This document shows, piece after piece, positions 30,373 to 41,300 of a stretch of DNA of 64,000 nucleotides. The stretch spans positions 2,617,358 to 2,681,357 of the forward strand of contig NZ_CP015622.1 of NCBI RefSeq assembly GCF_001643015.1. The letters run 5' to 3'. The DNA is from Corynebacterium crudilactis. Its GTDB lineage: Bacteria; Actinomycetota; Actinomycetes; Mycobacteriales; Mycobacteriaceae. The translations under genes and the position numbers were made by a program. Numbering within the stretch: position 1 is the first letter of the stretch; each line of letters starts with the position of its first letter. The notes under the pieces were generated by a model that was not told where the DNA came from, searched no databases, and saw only the letters and a list, made by a program, of their open reading frames with translations.

Positions 30373-31334
30373 GCTTGAGGATCCTCTCGTTGTATAGAAC
30401 CTGTCAATGCATCAAACATCTGGCGCACAGGGCCAGCAAGTAAACGCTGATCATGATTCTTGATGGCGTTGATGAGCGAAGGATCAAAATAAGTTGTGCT
30501 GGTTCCATGCTCTACGAGTGGCTTCCGAGAACTGAGCACATGCACTCTGTTGGATAATTTCAATATCTCTGCGGGAATATCATCGGAAATAACCACGACT
30601 GCGTCCTCTGGCGAGATTTGCCCTAAATCAGAATTCCAACCGACTTCTCTCACTGGCGTAAATCGATCGGATAATGTGCTGATCTCCTCAGGGTTTTCTA
30701 TACGTACCCGAGGATCAGAAGAGCTACTAGTCATCAGATTGATAGATCGTCCAGAACTGACCACTGACAACACACCAGCAGCAAAAGAGCACATGGTATC
30801 AAAGGTGTCACGGCTTGTGCTGAACTTCATTGATGCTGTTTTATCCACCAGAATCGTGACATTTGCCCGGGCAATATCCGTAGAGCCGTCTTTATCTATG
30901 GAGCGCCCCAGGGAAGAGCGAATACCGGAGGCTTCGGTATCCAAAGAGCTGTCGTTGCTGACATCTCCGGCTTGTAGGCGGATTGTCTCTTCACCTGGGA
31001 AAATATTAAGGACAGGAATGGAGCGCAAGCCACCCATGGGATAGGTAGGTAATTGCAAAGTAGTCTCTTGTCGGCCAGCTTCCTGGATGACAACAGAAAC
31101 ATACAGCTTGGTTCCAGAAAGGAACTCACTACGCGCACTATCTGGAAATACAGTTACTTCAGTAGTGCCCTGTGGGTTGCGGATCCACCAGGTATTACCG
31201 CGCCGATTACTCTCTGTAGAGGGAACCTCCACTCGGAAACCTTGGCCTCCGCTAACATCGAATTCCAAACGCGCAGAAAACCCCTCACGAGGCACATCAT
31301 AGGTCTGGTTAGAATCCAGCCGAATCACGTTCAT
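30369..31334 (-). CDS. vWA-like protein with MIDAS-type motif
   Basis: A 321-residue soluble protein. The N-terminal 115 residues look beta-rich. From about 158 there is a vWA-like fold: VTILVDKTASMK has the DxTxS pattern (Asp164, Ser168) of a metal-ion-dependent adhesion site, and VVVISDDIPAE resembles the later metal-coordinating strand. No signal peptide, so it is cytoplasmic, unlike the secreted vWA protein in the same operon. It overlaps the GTPase start by four bases and the GAP1-like stop by four bases. A scaffold or chaperone-like adaptor role for the GTPase is plausible. Confidence 0.65.
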   Translation of the reverse strand: MNVIRLDSNQTYDVPREGFSARLEFDVSGGQGFRVEVPSTESNRRGNTWWIRNPQGTTEVTVFPDSARSEFLSGTKLYVSVVIQEAGRQETTLQLPTYPMGGLRSIPVLNIFPGEETIRLQAGDVSNDSSLDTEASGIRSSLGRSIDKDGSTDIARANVTILVDKTASMKFSTSRDTFDTMCSFAAGVLSVVSSGRSINLMTSSSSDPRVRIENPEEISTLSDRFTPVREVGWNSDLGQISPEDAVVVISDDIPAEILKLSNRVHVLSSRKPLVEHGTSTTYFDPSLINAIKNHDQRLLAGPVRQMFDALTGSIQREDPQA

Positions 31335-33289
31335 AGCTGCAGTTCCTTTCCACTGTTCCTTCGGCCGACAGCTCTGATAATAGCTTGGGCTACCGTGTTA
31401 AAAATGGTGTTGACGTCATTGTTTCGAGACACTCTTGTATTGATTGCGTCCCGTTTAAGAACTTCAATGTAGTAATCAATCTCGCTGCTTGTGCTGAGAA
31501 ATTCAGGTGCCTCACTCCTGGCGAAATTTTCCCCGAACTTCTCAAATGTCCTTAGGGTTGCACTTCTTCCTGTTTGCAGTCGTGATTCCACATAGCGAGT
31601 CGCAGAGTCCTTAGCCAACTTGGTGAGAGCTTGGTAAACATCGTCATCGCTATTGACTGCTACTCCGAAATACACGCGGAGCAGATCACTCAAGAAATAA
31701 TTTCTACCAGTTCGGACTGGTAGGCCTTGGTTGATACCTGCAACTAATCGTTTGCCTTCAGCCCCATTAATCCATGCAGAGACATCGTCCAAAGTTCTAT
31801 CTTTATTTAAATTCTGCATGATCTGATCCAGGATGAGCTCCGCAGCGGGTCTATTCCGCGCATCGCGTTCTGCGTCTACTAACAGCTCTTTCAGCTTGGG
31901 GTGCTCCCCACCGGTGAACTTGATCCGACGCCAATTATTCATCGCTGGGAAATCTGAAAAGCTGCTTCGGAAATGGGAGTCAGCAGCATTAATGCTGGTG
32001 GCTAGCTCTGTTTTCAGGAGGAAATCCAAATAGGCGACCAATTCCGTTGCAGGTGAATCGTGGAGCTTTTCAATACTATTAATGGCTTGCTCTGACATAT
32101 TGCTGATCCATCTCCGGCTGCCTGCCATCCGGCGCAAACTGATCCAGTCTTGTGATTCAACTGCATGCCGAGGAGTATGAATTACCGCAGAAGCATGAGC
32201 CAGAATTTCGTTGGTACTTGGCTGCTCTTCTACTGGCTCCGCTGCCCTAGCTGGCTGTGCTGTAGTTGTGCCAAAAAGGTGCTGATCAGCAATCACACGC
32301 ACAGGATGTTTATCTGAGGCGAACTCGCTACGCGTAAAGCGTGCCAATCCATCTCCGAATCTTGCGAGTTCAGCCTGTGAGCTATCCAATTTCTCATTAG
32401 CACGGATTAACCCTGCAACTATCTCATCAGGGTCAAAGCCATCGGTATAAAGAGCAGCAGTCATCCGAGCCCATGATCCCTTGGGCTCAGCTTTTTGCTC
32501 CACTGGTTTCTCTGGATCTATGATCACAATTCCAGGTTTCTCTGCCAGCAGCGCTCGATCATTTCCAGGCACGATAAATAAAGAGCACGCTTCACCCGAC
32601 TTATTGGGGGTTGGCAGAGTAGCGGCGCGTTCAAAAGTTGAATAATGCAGAAGCCTGCGAGCTTCATTCGGAGTGAGCGTAGAAGATAATGCCTGGATCC
32701 AATAGGCCGCTTCATTAGTGTTGTTCAAGACAAGAACAACTGCCCTTTCTCCTGTCTGCAGTGCATCTTGCAGCTGATAGAACGTCTGGCGCCGGTTGCC
32801 AAACATGCTGTCTACCATCATCCAAGACAAGGAGAGGTCAGCCATCGGACCAGTTCGGGGTTCCCCAAGATCTGCTGAAAGTTCTGCTTCGTTGACTGCA
32901 GCAACTCGAAATGGGCTGAGCAGATCAGCAGATCGATAGAAAGAAATCGGGTAGATGGATTCCAGTGGGCTGCCCAGATCTGCATCAATCACGGCATGCG
33001 TAAAGATATTTCCTGGTCGCCCAGTTGCATCTTTTCCGGCAGGAACCGATTGCATAATCAAAGCTCGATTGAGCATCGGACGGTACTCAAACCTCCGCGG
33101 AAGCGCATCAATTTCTTCAGATGTGATGAAGTCATCGAATGCTGTGACCGTTTCAATATGGGTAGGGGCTACTTCTGCGATCAGCTGTAGGTCTTCCTTG
33201 GTTGCTTGCGCAGACCAAGAACCTACTTTCCATCCGCCTCTACCTGCAGTTCCTCTGAAGGAACCGTAGGTAATATGGATCCATCTCAT
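31331..33289 (-). CDS. GAP1-like GTPase-associated protein
   Basis: A 652-residue cytoplasmic protein. The N-terminal region opening MRWIHITYGSFRGTAGRGGW, with HIETVTAFDDF and the conserved FTHAVID near 105, is what I know as a GAP1-N2-type domain, named for its association with TRAFAC GTPases in computational work on NTP-dependent conflict systems. An alpha-helical middle and C-terminal region follow. I start at ATG 33289; a frame open to TTG 33316 would overlap the upstream gene. Its direct link to the GTPase two genes downstream supports a partner function; no catalytic motif is visible. Confidence 0.65.
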   Translation of the reverse strand: MRWIHITYGSFRGTAGRGGWKVGSWSAQATKEDLQLIAEVAPTHIETVTAFDDFITSEEIDALPRRFEYRPMLNRALIMQSVPAGKDATGRPGNIFTHAVIDADLGSPLESIYPISFYRSADLLSPFRVAAVNEAELSADLGEPRTGPMADLSLSWMMVDSMFGNRRQTFYQLQDALQTGERAVVLVLNNTNEAAYWIQALSSTLTPNEARRLLHYSTFERAATLPTPNKSGEACSLFIVPGNDRALLAEKPGIVIIDPEKPVEQKAEPKGSWARMTAALYTDGFDPDEIVAGLIRANEKLDSSQAELARFGDGLARFTRSEFASDKHPVRVIADQHLFGTTTAQPARAAEPVEEQPSTNEILAHASAVIHTPRHAVESQDWISLRRMAGSRRWISNMSEQAINSIEKLHDSPATELVAYLDFLLKTELATSINAADSHFRSSFSDFPAMNNWRRIKFTGGEHPKLKELLVDAERDARNRPAAELILDQIMQNLNKDRTLDDVSAWINGAEGKRLVAGINQGLPVRTGRNYFLSDLLRVYFGVAVNSDDDVYQALTKLAKDSATRYVESRLQTGRSATLRTFEKFGENFARSEAPEFLSTSSEIDYYIEVLKRDAINTRVSRNNDVNTIFNTVAQAIIRAVGRRNSGKELQL

Positions 33290-33308
33290 GGCCGCTGGTT
33301 CCACGTCC

Positions 33309-35513
33309 TTAGCCAATCCATGTTCCTAAAATCAGCGATGCGGGCGCAGGGTCGATCAAAGCTTTCAGGTGGAAACCTGCGGTTTCTTCTTGGTGGATAA
33401 AAAGACGCAAAAAGCTTGTCGACGGCAGACCCGCAATTTTGGGATCAATCTCCCAGTATTCAACTACTTGTTCTTTTTCTGAACGCAATGCTGAAGAACT
33501 AATTCCTGCAAGGAGATCTTCAGGATGATGCCTGCTGCCATCATTGCTAATTTTCCTCGTCATCACTTCATTGCCGTCTTCTGGTTCCAATGGAAGACGA
33601 GAAGAGTGAATCCTCAAAGAGAACTGATGGAACTGGTTATTTGGTCGCTCACTGTAGATAGCAAGGAACAAGCGACCATTTTCCTGGTGCAGCTGGTAGC
33701 TGAACTTATCTAATCCTCGGTAATTGAGGATTTCTGGTTCGCCCCAAATCTGGCGTCCTTCATAAACTCTGGAAGCAAATAGTGCAACATCACCTGCGCC
33801 CGGAAGCTTGACTCGCATGCCTCCCTCTTCCTCATAGGCTTCCCTATGGATGGAGACCAAACTCGAACCCGGAGTATCAGCGGTTGGTCCTATGGTGTGC
33901 CCAGTGCCAGGCTCGCCAAATACCGCCGTCACCTCATGTGCTTCTTCTGGCCAGCCGAAGGTCAACAGCTGATTATTCACACGTTCATACAGCTTGGGAC
34001 GGCTAATCTCGCCTACCCGAACTCGTGAATAAGTCTGGCCCACTTGAGCTTGGTTACCCACCACATTCACGGGAGTGATGAAAATGGAATACCAATTTTC
34101 AGGCCAGATCACACGACAAGACGTCTTAGTGTCTTCCAAATCATTGGCCCAGTCGCGTCTTGCCAGACCAAAACTTTCCAACTGCTCAGTTTCTACTGCG
34201 TTGAAACGAAGATCGCTTTCTGGCGCTTCCAAAGTACGGTAGATCCATACTTCTCCAGAGTGGGGAGCATCCCATGTCACATCAAAACTGGTGCTGAAGC
34301 CATCGAAACGCTCTTCAATCGCAATGGGAACCTCAACGACTTCGGCTGGTACATCAATAACAAATTCTTCTGACGGCGCGGAGCCAATCATTTGTCCCTT
34401 GATCTCCACAAAACGTCGGGCCACAAACTTGTATTCACGGCCACGGTGCTGAGGGTGGAATCGGAAGCCTTGGAAGTTGTTTTTATCGGAGGCGATCTCA
34501 TTTCGAGAGGCAGTAACCAAACGCTCATTGCTTGGTGCTGCATAAACAGCAACCCGATGAGTATGTTCTGCAGGAGCCCACTGTCCCTTAACTTCTGAGC
34601 CAGCTACCGATAGCTCAATATTGGAAACCGGGTTAATAAACACCGTTTCCCCTACCAATTGTGGCTGGGCATTTACAGCTGCAGATTCTGTAGATCCCTC
34701 ATACATCCACACCTGATACATGCGGTAAGCAGTGGTGAGAGGTTCAATATCTAGCCACTGATTGCCCACAGTGCTCACTCGGTGTTCGCCAAGATTAGGA
34801 TCTCGTTCGAACTCCATCTCATCACTGACGATGCGGAAAACCCGCACTCCATAGTTAGTGGACGCGGAAACATCCCATTCCACGTCGAGGCCATTTGTGG
34901 GATTAATAGTTACTCGTAGATAACCACCAGGTACCCGAACAACCTCTGCGAAACCATCTAAGCGGGCAAACTCATAGTCCTGCCAATTTCGAATGTTGTT
35001 GTCTACAGGCTGCAGGCTGGCAGGTTCTGGTCTGTGAGAACCTGCTCGTCGGCGGCGCCTTTCACGAGGTGGAGTCTCTTCAGGCTCAGCTGCTGCCACA
35101 ATTTCCTGCACAGACACAGGCACAGACTCTGGTTCTGGTTCCGGCTCTAGATCAAATTCAGGAACTGGTGCTTCAATAACCTCTGGATAATATGTCGAAA
35201 CAGGTTCGTCTTTCAGAATCTCTGCATCAGGAATCGGATCCTGGTCAAAATCCAAATCAGGAGAAAACATCGCAGCATCAGTTCCATGTTCGATAATATG
35301 AACGGTGCCTACCTGAACAAAACCTACTACCCGTCGAAGAGCAGTCGCCCATACTTGCAATGCAGGATAGTCTCCGCCAGGTTTGAGCTGATCAAGATTC
35401 TCAGCTGCAGCCAGTAGTTCTTCATCGGTAGGCAACTGATCTACGCTAAATTTTGTACGAGCAATATCTCGCCACGTCTTAAACGCACTGAGAATTTGGT
35501 ATTCGCTAGCCAT
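33309..35513 (-). CDS. Large protein with Fn3-like beta-sandwich repeats
   Basis: A 734-residue protein without signal peptide or membrane helix. Residues 1-75 are helical, followed by an acidic Pro/Glu stretch (VPEFDLEPEPEPESVPV) and a very basic block (PRERRRRRAGSHRPEP) near 150. From about 170 the sequence is rich in beta strands with recurrent W-x-V...Y-x-V/R-V patterns (VEWDVSASTNYGVRVFRI, VKGQWAPAEHTHRVAVY, SFDVTWDAPHSGEVWIYR), consistent with three or four Fn3-like domains. Cytoplasmic Fn3-like arrays are unusual and suggest a scaffold. It shares one base (TAATG) with the gene upstream. Confidence 0.6.
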   Translation of the reverse strand: MASEYQILSAFKTWRDIARTKFSVDQLPTDEELLAAAENLDQLKPGGDYPALQVWATALRRVVGFVQVGTVHIIEHGTDAAMFSPDLDFDQDPIPDAEILKDEPVSTYYPEVIEAPVPEFDLEPEPEPESVPVSVQEIVAAAEPEETPPRERRRRRAGSHRPEPASLQPVDNNIRNWQDYEFARLDGFAEVVRVPGGYLRVTINPTNGLDVEWDVSASTNYGVRVFRIVSDEMEFERDPNLGEHRVSTVGNQWLDIEPLTTAYRMYQVWMYEGSTESAAVNAQPQLVGETVFINPVSNIELSVAGSEVKGQWAPAEHTHRVAVYAAPSNERLVTASRNEIASDKNNFQGFRFHPQHRGREYKFVARRFVEIKGQMIGSAPSEEFVIDVPAEVVEVPIAIEERFDGFSTSFDVTWDAPHSGEVWIYRTLEAPESDLRFNAVETEQLESFGLARRDWANDLEDTKTSCRVIWPENWYSIFITPVNVVGNQAQVGQTYSRVRVGEISRPKLYERVNNQLLTFGWPEEAHEVTAVFGEPGTGHTIGPTADTPGSSLVSIHREAYEEEGGMRVKLPGAGDVALFASRVYEGRQIWGEPEILNYRGLDKFSYQLHQENGRLFLAIYSERPNNQFHQFSLRIHSSRLPLEPEDGNEVMTRKISNDGSRHHPEDLLAGISSSALRSEKEQVVEYWEIDPKIAGLPSTSFLRLFIHQEETAGFHLKALIDPAPASLILGTWIG

Positions 35514-38314
35514 TAAAACTCTCCCGTACCTGGTAGTTCCGGACGCTGTCTTGTCTGATTACCGTGGTTCAAGAACGGCGAATTGGCCGGCTCATCTAGA
35601 CGGAATTCTTCACTGGTAGGCATCCGCTCGAGCAAAGATGAATCGAAGGTGTCCTGTGCGGGCCTGATGAAGGAAATATCTGATTCCTCTGCAGGATCAC
35701 TGATCTGAAGGAGTACTTCACTGATGCCGATAGCATCTGATTCATTTTCTTGAGGCTGATACATGCACAATTCTGAATCCAAGTTGAGCATGCCTTTGAC
35801 CCGGCCTTTTTCACTGGCGACTTCGCTGTTAAAGAAGCCCACAAATACCAAGTCTTTGAGCGACTGCTGGTACGGCGCATCCACTTTTTCGCCTCCGCGA
35901 TAGATCTGGAGAGAATCAAGGATCTGGGAGCGGAATTCTTCGCTTTCTTGAGAAAGCTTCACAGTGATGTTGTCCCAGATCGATACGCTGCGATCTTTTT
36001 CCCGGAACTTTTCCTCAGTCAGGAAATCAGATAAACGCGCCAAATCTCCATAGGATCCTTCACCGGTGCTGCCGAAAAGAGTATGCGCATTGACATTATT
36101 TCCAGTCTCAGTGGCCAACATAGCGGAAGCCTCATCGAGCGCTTCACCTACGTTTTGTCCCAGCCAGCCTTGTTTATAAAGGTCTCGGCGGTACTTGCGC
36201 GTAAGTTTTTCCACTGCATCAGAGTCTGAAATAGCTTCAGCAAACATCACAGAATCTGGCATAGAGTTCCGTGGGATGAGGGATTCTCTCCGGTCCCGAT
36301 CAATATTTCCAAATGGGCGTTCAAGCAGGATGCCCATGATCTTGGAAATAGAGAGGAACTGTTGATAGCCCACTCGGATCCGATCTTGTCCCTGCTGCGC
36401 AATCGCAATATTCTTCTGCGCAGCCTCTACCTCAGAGACCAAATCTCTCCGGAGGTGAATGAAACGGAGTTCATCTCGGGTTTCAAAAACGCATTGTAAA
36501 ATCCACCAGATCAGCCAGAGACCAAACCAAAATCCAAAAAACTTCCATTTAAATGAGGTTTCGGTGGCTGCGAAGGTGGCGGCCCACGGGCTGACTTCCA
36601 GCGGAGAATCAGCTAGGTAGAACTCTGCTGCCCACCACGCTCCAAAGGCTGCTGCGGACCAGAAGGTCACCCAGCCCAGCCACCGGAAAATGCGGGATCC
36701 TAGCCCTGATCCCACGGAGGTTTTACCTTGTTCTGCAAGCCGTTGCAGCTCCTGGTTCCAGTGCTGTTCTTGTGTTTCCAGTTCTCGGCGCATGCCTTGC
36801 AAACCAGAACCGACGAAAAACGCGAAACTGCGGGAGTTTTGCTCTTGCCAGCGTTTGAATTCACCAATAACTTGGCCCATTCCGCGCTGCCCGCGATCGC
36901 TTTCCCTTGCTAATCGACGCTCAAACTCTGCGACGCCTTCAACGTCGTAGGGTGGCACCTCACCGACATCGACCGCGACTTTTACTTCAACCGGAAGCCC
37001 TTCACCGTAATTGGTTTCCGGTCCAGGAATCACATCAGAGATACGTCGTGCAACAACTACTCGTGGTGATTGTCCGGTGTGCACCACAGCAGGTGTTCTC
37101 ACACCATGATCGCCGTACGCAATTAGTCGGGGTTGCGCATCCAACAAGGTCATAGCCGTATTTGAATAAGCTGTCCACAGGTCTTGAAGATCTGCCGCAT
37201 ATTTGATCTTCAGATCTTCAGAATAAAGAGCCTTTTGTTGGCTACTTTCACCTTGGCCAGCCATATCAACTCGGCTACCAACTCTGACTACAGAGCCAGT
37301 CTTGCCATAGATGCTGGCTTGCAGGGCATCTTCAGCCAGAGTTCGAGATTCTGCAGAAAGTTCAGTGACAAATCGTTTAGGAGTAGTCACCATCTTCTTG
37401 AACCAGGTTCCAACGAACTGGCGCACAGTGTTGCTGCTGCTCATCACTTTTGTTTTCTGGACATGCGCCGTGATCTCTTCGCCGATCAATGGCAATCTAA
37501 ACTGATCCAGAATTTCTTGCGCTGCTTTTTGCGCAAAAGAATGAGAATTCTCTGCGTACTGTGCCGTTCTTTCCTTACCTGGAATATCTAGGCGAGGCAA
37601 AGGGTTTTCAGCAGTGCTAAGAATCTTTTCTTTCAGGTGAGTTTGGACTGCTTGTCCATCAATACGCCTGTAGAAAGATCTCACTAGACGGAAACTAGAG
37701 CCTTTCGCAGGCACCAGTTGTTCGATCGGTGCAGAGGTACTCCCCTCCCACAATCCGTACAAACTAGCGATATTTGCCACGCAGTGCAGGATAAAACGAT
37801 GATCGGTATATCCGTGGCGGTACGTAACGGTTGCAGTTCCAGGGCTTTGGCTATCCTCTGGTGCCAACATCAGGTTCGTGTAACCACGCAGAATCGGCAA
37901 ATCCGTTTCTAGCGGTGCTGCAACAGCACCAATCATCACGTTGGATCGGTGAATCTGATGGTGTGAGCACACACTGTCAATAATCTCGATCAATGAGGTG
38001 AGATCCCTAGCGTGAAGCATGCCGTCATCGCCATCAATAACGTTAATCACGCCAAGGTGCAGCCTCGTGGTACGTGACCGCGATACCAGCTCATTAAACG
38101 GACGTCTTTGTAGTTCCGGATGGCCTTCATGGTTGACCTCTAAATGAGTGACTTCAGAAGCCGACTCATGAAAGCTGTCTGCATCAATCCACACCAGATT
38201 TCGAATCAATCCAGTCGCGGTGAAATCCTCCAGGGTTTGTCGGATTCCTTCCGACATCAATCCTCGCCCGAGGAACACCGTCAAAATGGTGTCCGGCGAA
38301 TAAGAAGCAGACAT
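35513..38314 (-). CDS. Two-TM partner of the tubulin-like protein
   Basis: A 933-residue protein of no family I can name. The N-terminal 200 residues look like an alpha/beta domain (ILTVFLGRGLMSEGIRQTL, LVWIDADSF, LHLGVINVIDGDDG). Two hydrophobic helices lie near 548-570 (WVTFWSAAAFGAWWAAEF) and 588-610 (FFGFWFGLWLIWWILQ), separated by a short loop. Both large flanks would then face the cytoplasm. Residues 470-530 and 615-650 look coiled-coil-like. It starts immediately after the stop of the tubulin-like gene, implying coupled synthesis. It may anchor the tubulin-like filament or ring to the membrane. Confidence 0.6.
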   Translation of the reverse strand: MSASYSPDTILTVFLGRGLMSEGIRQTLEDFTATGLIRNLVWIDADSFHESASEVTHLEVNHEGHPELQRRPFNELVSRSRTTRLHLGVINVIDGDDGMLHARDLTSLIEIIDSVCSHHQIHRSNVMIGAVAAPLETDLPILRGYTNLMLAPEDSQSPGTATVTYRHGYTDHRFILHCVANIASLYGLWEGSTSAPIEQLVPAKGSSFRLVRSFYRRIDGQAVQTHLKEKILSTAENPLPRLDIPGKERTAQYAENSHSFAQKAAQEILDQFRLPLIGEEITAHVQKTKVMSSSNTVRQFVGTWFKKMVTTPKRFVTELSAESRTLAEDALQASIYGKTGSVVRVGSRVDMAGQGESSQQKALYSEDLKIKYAADLQDLWTAYSNTAMTLLDAQPRLIAYGDHGVRTPAVVHTGQSPRVVVARRISDVIPGPETNYGEGLPVEVKVAVDVGEVPPYDVEGVAEFERRLARESDRGQRGMGQVIGEFKRWQEQNSRSFAFFVGSGLQGMRRELETQEQHWNQELQRLAEQGKTSVGSGLGSRIFRWLGWVTFWSAAAFGAWWAAEFYLADSPLEVSPWAATFAATETSFKWKFFGFWFGLWLIWWILQCVFETRDELRFIHLRRDLVSEVEAAQKNIAIAQQGQDRIRVGYQQFLSISKIMGILLERPFGNIDRDRRESLIPRNSMPDSVMFAEAISDSDAVEKLTRKYRRDLYKQGWLGQNVGEALDEASAMLATETGNNVNAHTLFGSTGEGSYGDLARLSDFLTEEKFREKDRSVSIWDNITVKLSQESEEFRSQILDSLQIYRGGEKVDAPYQQSLKDLVFVGFFNSEVASEKGRVKGMLNLDSELCMYQPQENESDAIGISEVLLQISDPAEESDISFIRPAQDTFDSSLLERMPTSEEFRLDEPANSPFLNHGNQTRQRPELPGTGEF

Positions 38315-41300
38315 TTAAAACTCACCTTCACCAGGAAGGGACGGTCCTGGGGAAACGTCACGGCGAGCCACGTTCATATCAAAGACCTGTGCTGATGGAG
38401 GTCCTGCTGCGAGGCACTTTTCCAGGATGTCAATAATTTCCTGCGTTCCATCAAAAACATCGGCAGCAAGATCAGCAAACACTGGAATTTGTGCTGCTAG
38501 TTCACGGTCTTTGACATCGCCGAAAGGTCGGTCAGCTGTAGTGAATAGACGGCCCTGGCGAAGTTTGTCGCTTGGGACGTAGTTTTGCGAGATTTCGTTT
38601 TGGCGCTGCAAGAAGCTCTTCGCAGCCTCGAGACGTGCAGCCGGGGTTACACCAGCTTCGGTTCCTGGAATCTGGAGGACGTTGCCGGCCTTGCGCTCGC
38701 CGTCGAAAAGCCATTGATGCAGCAGCTTTTCACCACGAGTGGTCCTGCCTGGCAAAGATGGGCTCGCAGCATCATCCCACAGTTGGCGAAGCTGGATGTA
38801 AGGCTCGACAGAGTCAAAGACAGGACGCTCACCGGCGCGCGCCCATGCCAAAGATGCTGATTCCAACAAGTTTGGAAGCCAATCCAGGCTTCCACGGAAA
38901 CGAGAGACTGGGGTGAGCATTGGGGTCGCGAAGTTGATCCACGAATCGGATTTCTCATCGTAAATCTGCACTGGAGTGGTATCCGCAGTGTCCAGTGTTG
39001 CTGGGAAGAATACTCGTCCGACCAGGCGACCGATGTACCAACCTTTCACCATGGCATTTCGCTCGAGGTCAGTCATTGGCAAAGCCGCAGTCAGTGGTCG
39101 GGTACGGCGTCCATGCCAGAATTCCGTGCGATCACCAGTGATCTGGCGCCACTGCTTCTCAATCGGAGGCAAGAGGGATTCAAACACGATTGGAGCGTAG
39201 TTCGGGTAAGAACCGAAGATATCAATCGAGCGTTCCTCACCTTGAGAAACCAGGGCTTTACCCAATGGTTTGGTGATATCTGCGGGGCGGTGGTTCGGGT
39301 AATCACGAACGGCCTGCTCCAGGCTGGATCCTAGTTCATCACCAGCAAATGGAATGCGCGAGAAGTTGAAGTTGTAGCGCACTTCATCGCCATAAAGTGC
39401 ACGCACCAACTGTGGGTTGATCTGTGCCAAAGGCAATGCATAAGTCATCGCTTCGCTGAATTTACTGAGCACCTGCTGACGACGTGCGCGGCGTTCGTGT
39501 TCTGCCAAGCCCGGCGCGGTGATGAATTCACGCAGGGAGCTAGAGATGAACTGTTGGAAGCCAAAACCTGGGCGGCGGATGTATTGGCGGGAGCGTTCGA
39601 GTACTTCGCCAGTGTCAATTTTGAGTTCGAAGCGAGCTTGCTTTGGATCACGGAGACTGCCAGAACCGGATGGATCCCGGGTCAGGTCGCGGGCAACCCA
39701 GACATCGATGAGGCGGATGAGATCTCGTGGGGCTTTTTCTGAGCCTGACTTGGATTCCCAGACACCGCTGACAACGCGAGTGGATGCTTCTTGCAGTGCG
39801 CTCGTGTAGTCATTTTGTTCGTTGATGTCATCGGTGGATGAGCGGACATGTGCCTGGAATTGGCCTGGGAAAGAGTCCACATCGGTCAGGAAGACTTCAT
39901 TAGCTGCCTGACTGAAGCGTTGTGGAACGGTGGTTTGTGATTCATCTGGCCACAGCGCTGGAACGTTGGTCTTGAGTTGGGAGATACCCAGGTTGATGTC
40001 GTTGGTGAGCTGGTAATCCTTCTCCAAAGAGTGGTGCTCACGTTGGATGGTGCGCTGGAGTGGGTGGATGAAGTTTTTAATGAAGTCATCTAGGACATCA
40101 GCCATGTGTTCAGCGATGTATTGCACAGCGCGGGTGTGAAGCTGAGAGGTGGAACGGGACACGATCTCTTGGATGTAACTTTCAGAATCATCGATTCTGC
40201 CCTTGCTATTTTCCAATTCTCCGCGGCTGGTTTCATCGAGTTGCACGGCTTCTGCAGCGCGGCTTCCGGCTAGCACTGCGAGGTTGCCGATGAGCTGATT
40301 CTGGATAATAGCGCTGAGGGCTTCAAGCACGCTCATGCCATAAGGAACGCCAAACTTGGCAGTCTCATCTCGGATAAGTTCAATTACTCTACGCTGTAGG
40401 TTTTCTGCACCAGCCCAGTCAGCGACACCTTGATACAGCTCATGGCGAGAATCGTGATCGATTTGGTGGCTGCTTCCTTGGAAGGCACGTTGGACATCGC
40501 TGATCCATTCGTTTCCGCGCTTACCATTAGCAGCAGGAATCTGCTCTTTAAGAGCACCCTTTATACGCTGTGTCCAGTGCTCAATCATCTGATTGAAGCC
40601 CTGGAAAATCCAATCTCCCGCTGGCTGATTAATGGGGAGGACATCCTGGAGATTTCCCATCAAGGATGGCAGGTTGTTCTCTAGGCGCTTTTGGAGTTGC
40701 TGGTCAGATGCTGCGTCATTGCTTGGATCGAAATGTCCCTTCAGCAAGCGGTCCACGGCTGATCGTGCCAGTCGCTGTGCTGCGTATTCTGCATAGCGAT
40801 CACGTCCCATGGAAAGCTGCGAGTAGCCATAGCTGCCCCATGGAATATTTTTAGCTTCTTGGGCGCCCCAGGCATATTTGCTTTGGTCAGCGCTGCCGCC
40901 GCCACGGTTGCCGAGGGTAAACTGCTCAAAGTTATCCATGGAGACTTCATCAGCCATCAGTGCTGCAAGGCCACGGCCCAAGGCACGATAAACGGTGTCT
41001 GGTTTTCCATCGCCCAGCAACGCGCCGTTTTCACCTGAGCGAATACCCACTGGGAAGATGCGTCCCACTGGGATGGAATCATCGCCTACGGCTACGCCGA
41101 GTGCATTAAATAGACGGGAATCTTCCTCAGAAGCTGCACCCATTTGGGCTGCTGCGAGTTCTGCAAACATCGCGAGGGCATTTGGGTTTGTGCCAGCAAC
41201 CTGGTCTGGGGAAAGCTGAGAGAAAATATCTGGGGTCACCATGAACAAGGAGCTCAGGCCAACCGCATTGCCTTCCAGGCCGGTCAGGAGCCGACAGATA

